Origin: Chionis minor
Lineage: Eukaryota; Chordata; Aves; Charadriiformes; Chionididae
Length of the DNA stretch: 64,000 nt
Direction: 5' to 3'
NCBI GenBank assembly: GCA_013398295.1
Contig: VZSF01001349.1
Span: forward strand, 313,614-377,613
Below the pieces are notes generated by a model. The model was not told where the DNA came from and searched no databases. It saw nothing but the letters and a program-made list of their open reading frames with translations. Shown piece after piece: positions 62,201 through 64,000 of the stretch. The position numbers were made by a program, and so were the translations under genes. The stretch's first letter is position 1; each line of letters begins with the position of its first letter.

Positions 62201-62803
62201 ATAATGAGTGGATCTTAAATAGAATCAGACAGTCGTTTACTGGTTTTTTTCATTAAGCAACCAAGACTTTGAAAAATCTCAACAAAACCCTAAACAAACT
62301 CCAAAACAAACAAACAAAGCGCCCCAAAACACCCCACCACCCTCAAGTAGAGATACGCATGGAGTAAACACTGCTTTGGGGATTTCCTGAGCTCAATTTG
62401 CATGACACTAGCTTTGGTCATACTTTTTAAATACTCCTAAGCTTGACTGCATGGGGGATGGCACAGTCAGCTCCATAGTGAGTGTGAGTAGTATTTTGTG
62501 TAGCAGCCGCTGAATTACCAGCTCTCATTGTAAACAAAAATGAAAACCTAAAGATTTCTTGTTGAAAAGATCCATGACAATGTGAATTTAGTTCTTAACT
62601 GCATGTTTTAACACTGAAAACTCAGGCTTGTAGTTTACTTGAAATGCAACAGACTAAACCAAGGAAGATTGCTGCTTTCTGCTCTGTCTGTGCTGGAGTT
62701 TGCAAAAATGCAAAGTAAGAGGTAACTGTACTTTCTCCGTAGTTTTTCTCCGTGGAATCCAGCTATACACGATGAAGCTAGAGAGAAGATGTTGACTCAG
62801 AAG
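56219..62803 (+). CDS. AKTIP: AKTIP (FTS), eight coding exons, 3'-partial; coding starts at 56293
   Basis: AKTIP is a ubiquitin-conjugating-enzyme variant in the FTS-Hook-FHIP complex, which links dynein to endosomal cargo. It also binds AKT1 and has reported telomere roles. The start is ATG 56293 ([14 protein letters not shown]). Coding exons are 56293-56334, 57649-57854, 59855-59919, 60009-60109, 61453-61541, 61614-61712, 61934-62041 and 62743-62803. Together they give 771 nt, 257 codons, with every junction GT-AG and in frame. Residues 15-65 are Ser/Thr/Pro-rich. The UBC-like fold starts about residue 70 ([14 protein letters not shown]) and includes [12 protein letters not shown] and FHPLVDP. 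No cysteine lies between residues 140 and 219, so the E2 catalytic Cys is absent, as expected for this family. The protein is normally about 290 residues; the final exon lies past the window. The acceptor of the first coding exon is inferred. Confidence 0.96.
56335..57648 (+). other. AKTIP: AKTIP intron after first coding exon
   Basis: Donor AAG|GTAGGG, acceptor AACCTAACAG. No repeat family recognised. A 126-codon open frame at 56678-57058 has no identifiable domain. Confidence 0.85.
57855..59854 (+). other. AKTIP: AKTIP intron 57855-59854
   Basis: Donor GAATT|GTAGGT, acceptor TTCTAATTGCAG. Contains T16 followed by (ATT)n at 58682-58710. The frame that runs upstream from the next exon is intron read-through. 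Confidence 0.88.
60110..61452 (+). other. AKTIP: AKTIP intron 60110-61452
   Basis: Donor CCCG|GTAAGT, acceptor TTTCTAATACAG. Contains a C run near 60680 and a GC-richer patch near 60735-60780. No repeat family identified with confidence. Confidence 0.88.
62042..62742 (+). other. AKTIP: AKTIP intron 62042-62742
   Basis: Donor AT|GTAAGT, acceptor CTTTCTCCGTAG. Contains an A/C-rich simple stretch at about 62281-62345. Nothing else seen. Confidence 0.88.
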
Positions 62804-64000
62804 GTATGTGCAAAGTCCAGTTTCTCACTGTGGTAAGGGTTTGTTGCCTGCTAAGGGGAGAAGGGTTCTCTGTCTCTCTGGGATGAACATGTACTAGACA
62901 GACCTTATTCCACCCATCTTTTGGGTCGGCAGGCGTGCTGGAACTGATGTGCTCTCCTAATGAAGCAGTTACGTCACCGTTCTAACTTAGAGTGTTAAGC
63001 AATTCATCATTTAGCCAGCTAGCAGGCTTTGTTAGTACAATTGTTGGCGCACTTGGCAGATTTTTTTGTTTAGGGATGGACGGGAGGGAGGAAGGGGAAA
63101 GAAGACATTTGCTGACTGCTTATGAGCTTGTCCTGCGCTCGTCATGGCCGTTACCGCTTCTGCACAACCTGACAGTCTGCACCTGCTGTGTTCTCTTCCG
63201 TTGAGAGACCTTTCATTACTGAATCAAAGCGTCGGGGCTTTCTTCTCATTCCAAACTTCTTGAAGCAGCACAAGCAGAGTACCTTGCTCACATCTCTGAT
63301 TCTGCTCATTTCTAAGACGACAACATCAGCTAATGGGACAGTGCTTAGAGTTACTTCTATGGCAAAGCACTCGCTGATAGAGCAAGAAGGTGTTGGTTCA
63401 CGTAGCTTTCGCCTGAGCAACACCTTTGGGTCTGGGGCAGGGGGGTGTTCGGGGTGGGTTGTTTTAATTATTTCTTTGCACTTGACAAGAGCTGGCACAC
63501 AGGAGCTCTGGGTCTGCGCGGAGTGGCATGACAAGGCAGTCCCCTGGCAGTGCCTAGGGATTCTGAAATGGTTGCTGGTCTCTTTGTTGATCTGGCGAGG
63601 AAGTGCGCTCTCAATGTTTTAGTTACTGATTTGGGCTCCTTGCAATAAAGCTGTGGTGTGCTTTGCTGCTTTTTTGGTAATTAAAAATTTTTGTTAATTT
63701 TTTTTTGTTTTGTTTTGGTCAGTCTGAACTTCAGTGTTACTCGCTGCAAGTTTTAACTCACGTTCTTGCATGTCTTCTGGCACAAATGGGATTTTTACAT
63801 TGATCTTACTGTAGTGTTGTGCTGCCTGTGAGCTCAGCGTAGCAGTGTTCCAACTGCCAGAGTCACATCAGGGCTTGAGGTGAGCTGGCCTTTCTCCAGC
63901 TTTGGAAAACTTCTTGATGTTCTTAGATAAACTTAAAAATATTTTTGACTCTTCCTTCCCTCCCCCTGCCCTTCGTTCTCCACCTCCTTTCTTACCCTTT
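62804..64000 (+). other. AKTIP: AKTIP last intron, running off the window
   Basis: Starts with donor AAG|GTATGT. No sequence matching the expected AKTIP C-terminus is found before the end, so the terminal exon lies beyond 64000. Overlapping open frames at 63151-63622 on both strands (127 and 144 codons) have no recognised domain. Confidence 0.75.

Noticed and set aside
63151..63622. 127-codon minus and 144-codon plus frames in the last AKTIP intron
   Set aside because: Neither resembles the expected AKTIP C-terminus or any known domain.

Overview
This window is vertebrate nuclear DNA, almost certainly from a bird. It has spliced protein-coding exons with canonical splice sites, long AT-rich noncoding stretches, one CpG-island promoter, and several worn CR1 LINE 3' ends, the dominant dispersed repeat of avian genomes. 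There is no bacterial gene density, operon, CRISPR array or recognisable tRNA/rRNA. Most open frames in the window are chance frames.

Layout. (1) 1-6.4 kb: the last two exons of RPGRIP1L (ciliary transition-zone scaffold) on the + strand, with an AT-rich 3' UTR and AATAAA signals near 6.4 kb. The reading frame requires the last intron to use a GC-AG donor. (2) About 6.4-51.4 kb: an intergenic desert of about 45 kb. It holds six CR1 fragments, homopolymers, several short inverted repeats, blocks that look like developmental noncoding elements (best at about 39.95-41.65 kb), and four exon-like segments bounded by good splice motifs that could belong to an uncharacterised noncoding transcript. 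(3) About 51.5-52.6 kb: a CpG island with six CCAAT boxes, GC boxes and a (CGG)8 run that stops at a 505-base assembly gap; this is the likely AKTIP promoter and first exon. (4) 56.2-64 kb: AKTIP (FTS) on the + strand, eight coding exons giving the first 257 residues. The terminal exon lies beyond the window.

RPGRIP1L followed by AKTIP in the same orientation matches the conserved tetrapod Fused-toes neighbourhood (IRX cluster, FTO, RPGRIP1L, AKTIP, RBL2). The proteins act in different processes: cilium gating for RPGRIP1L, and Hook/dynein-linked vesicle transport with AKT and telomere roles for AKTIP. Their adjacency probably reflects a shared regulatory landscape, not one pathway. I found no clear new protein system. 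The best leads are the GC-AG intron, the candidate regulatory block at 40-41.6 kb, the exon-like segments, the CCAAT cluster and CGG run at the gapped promoter, and a perfect 14-bp-stem hairpin in the AKTIP 5' region. Conservation claims are inferences from sequence appearance only.
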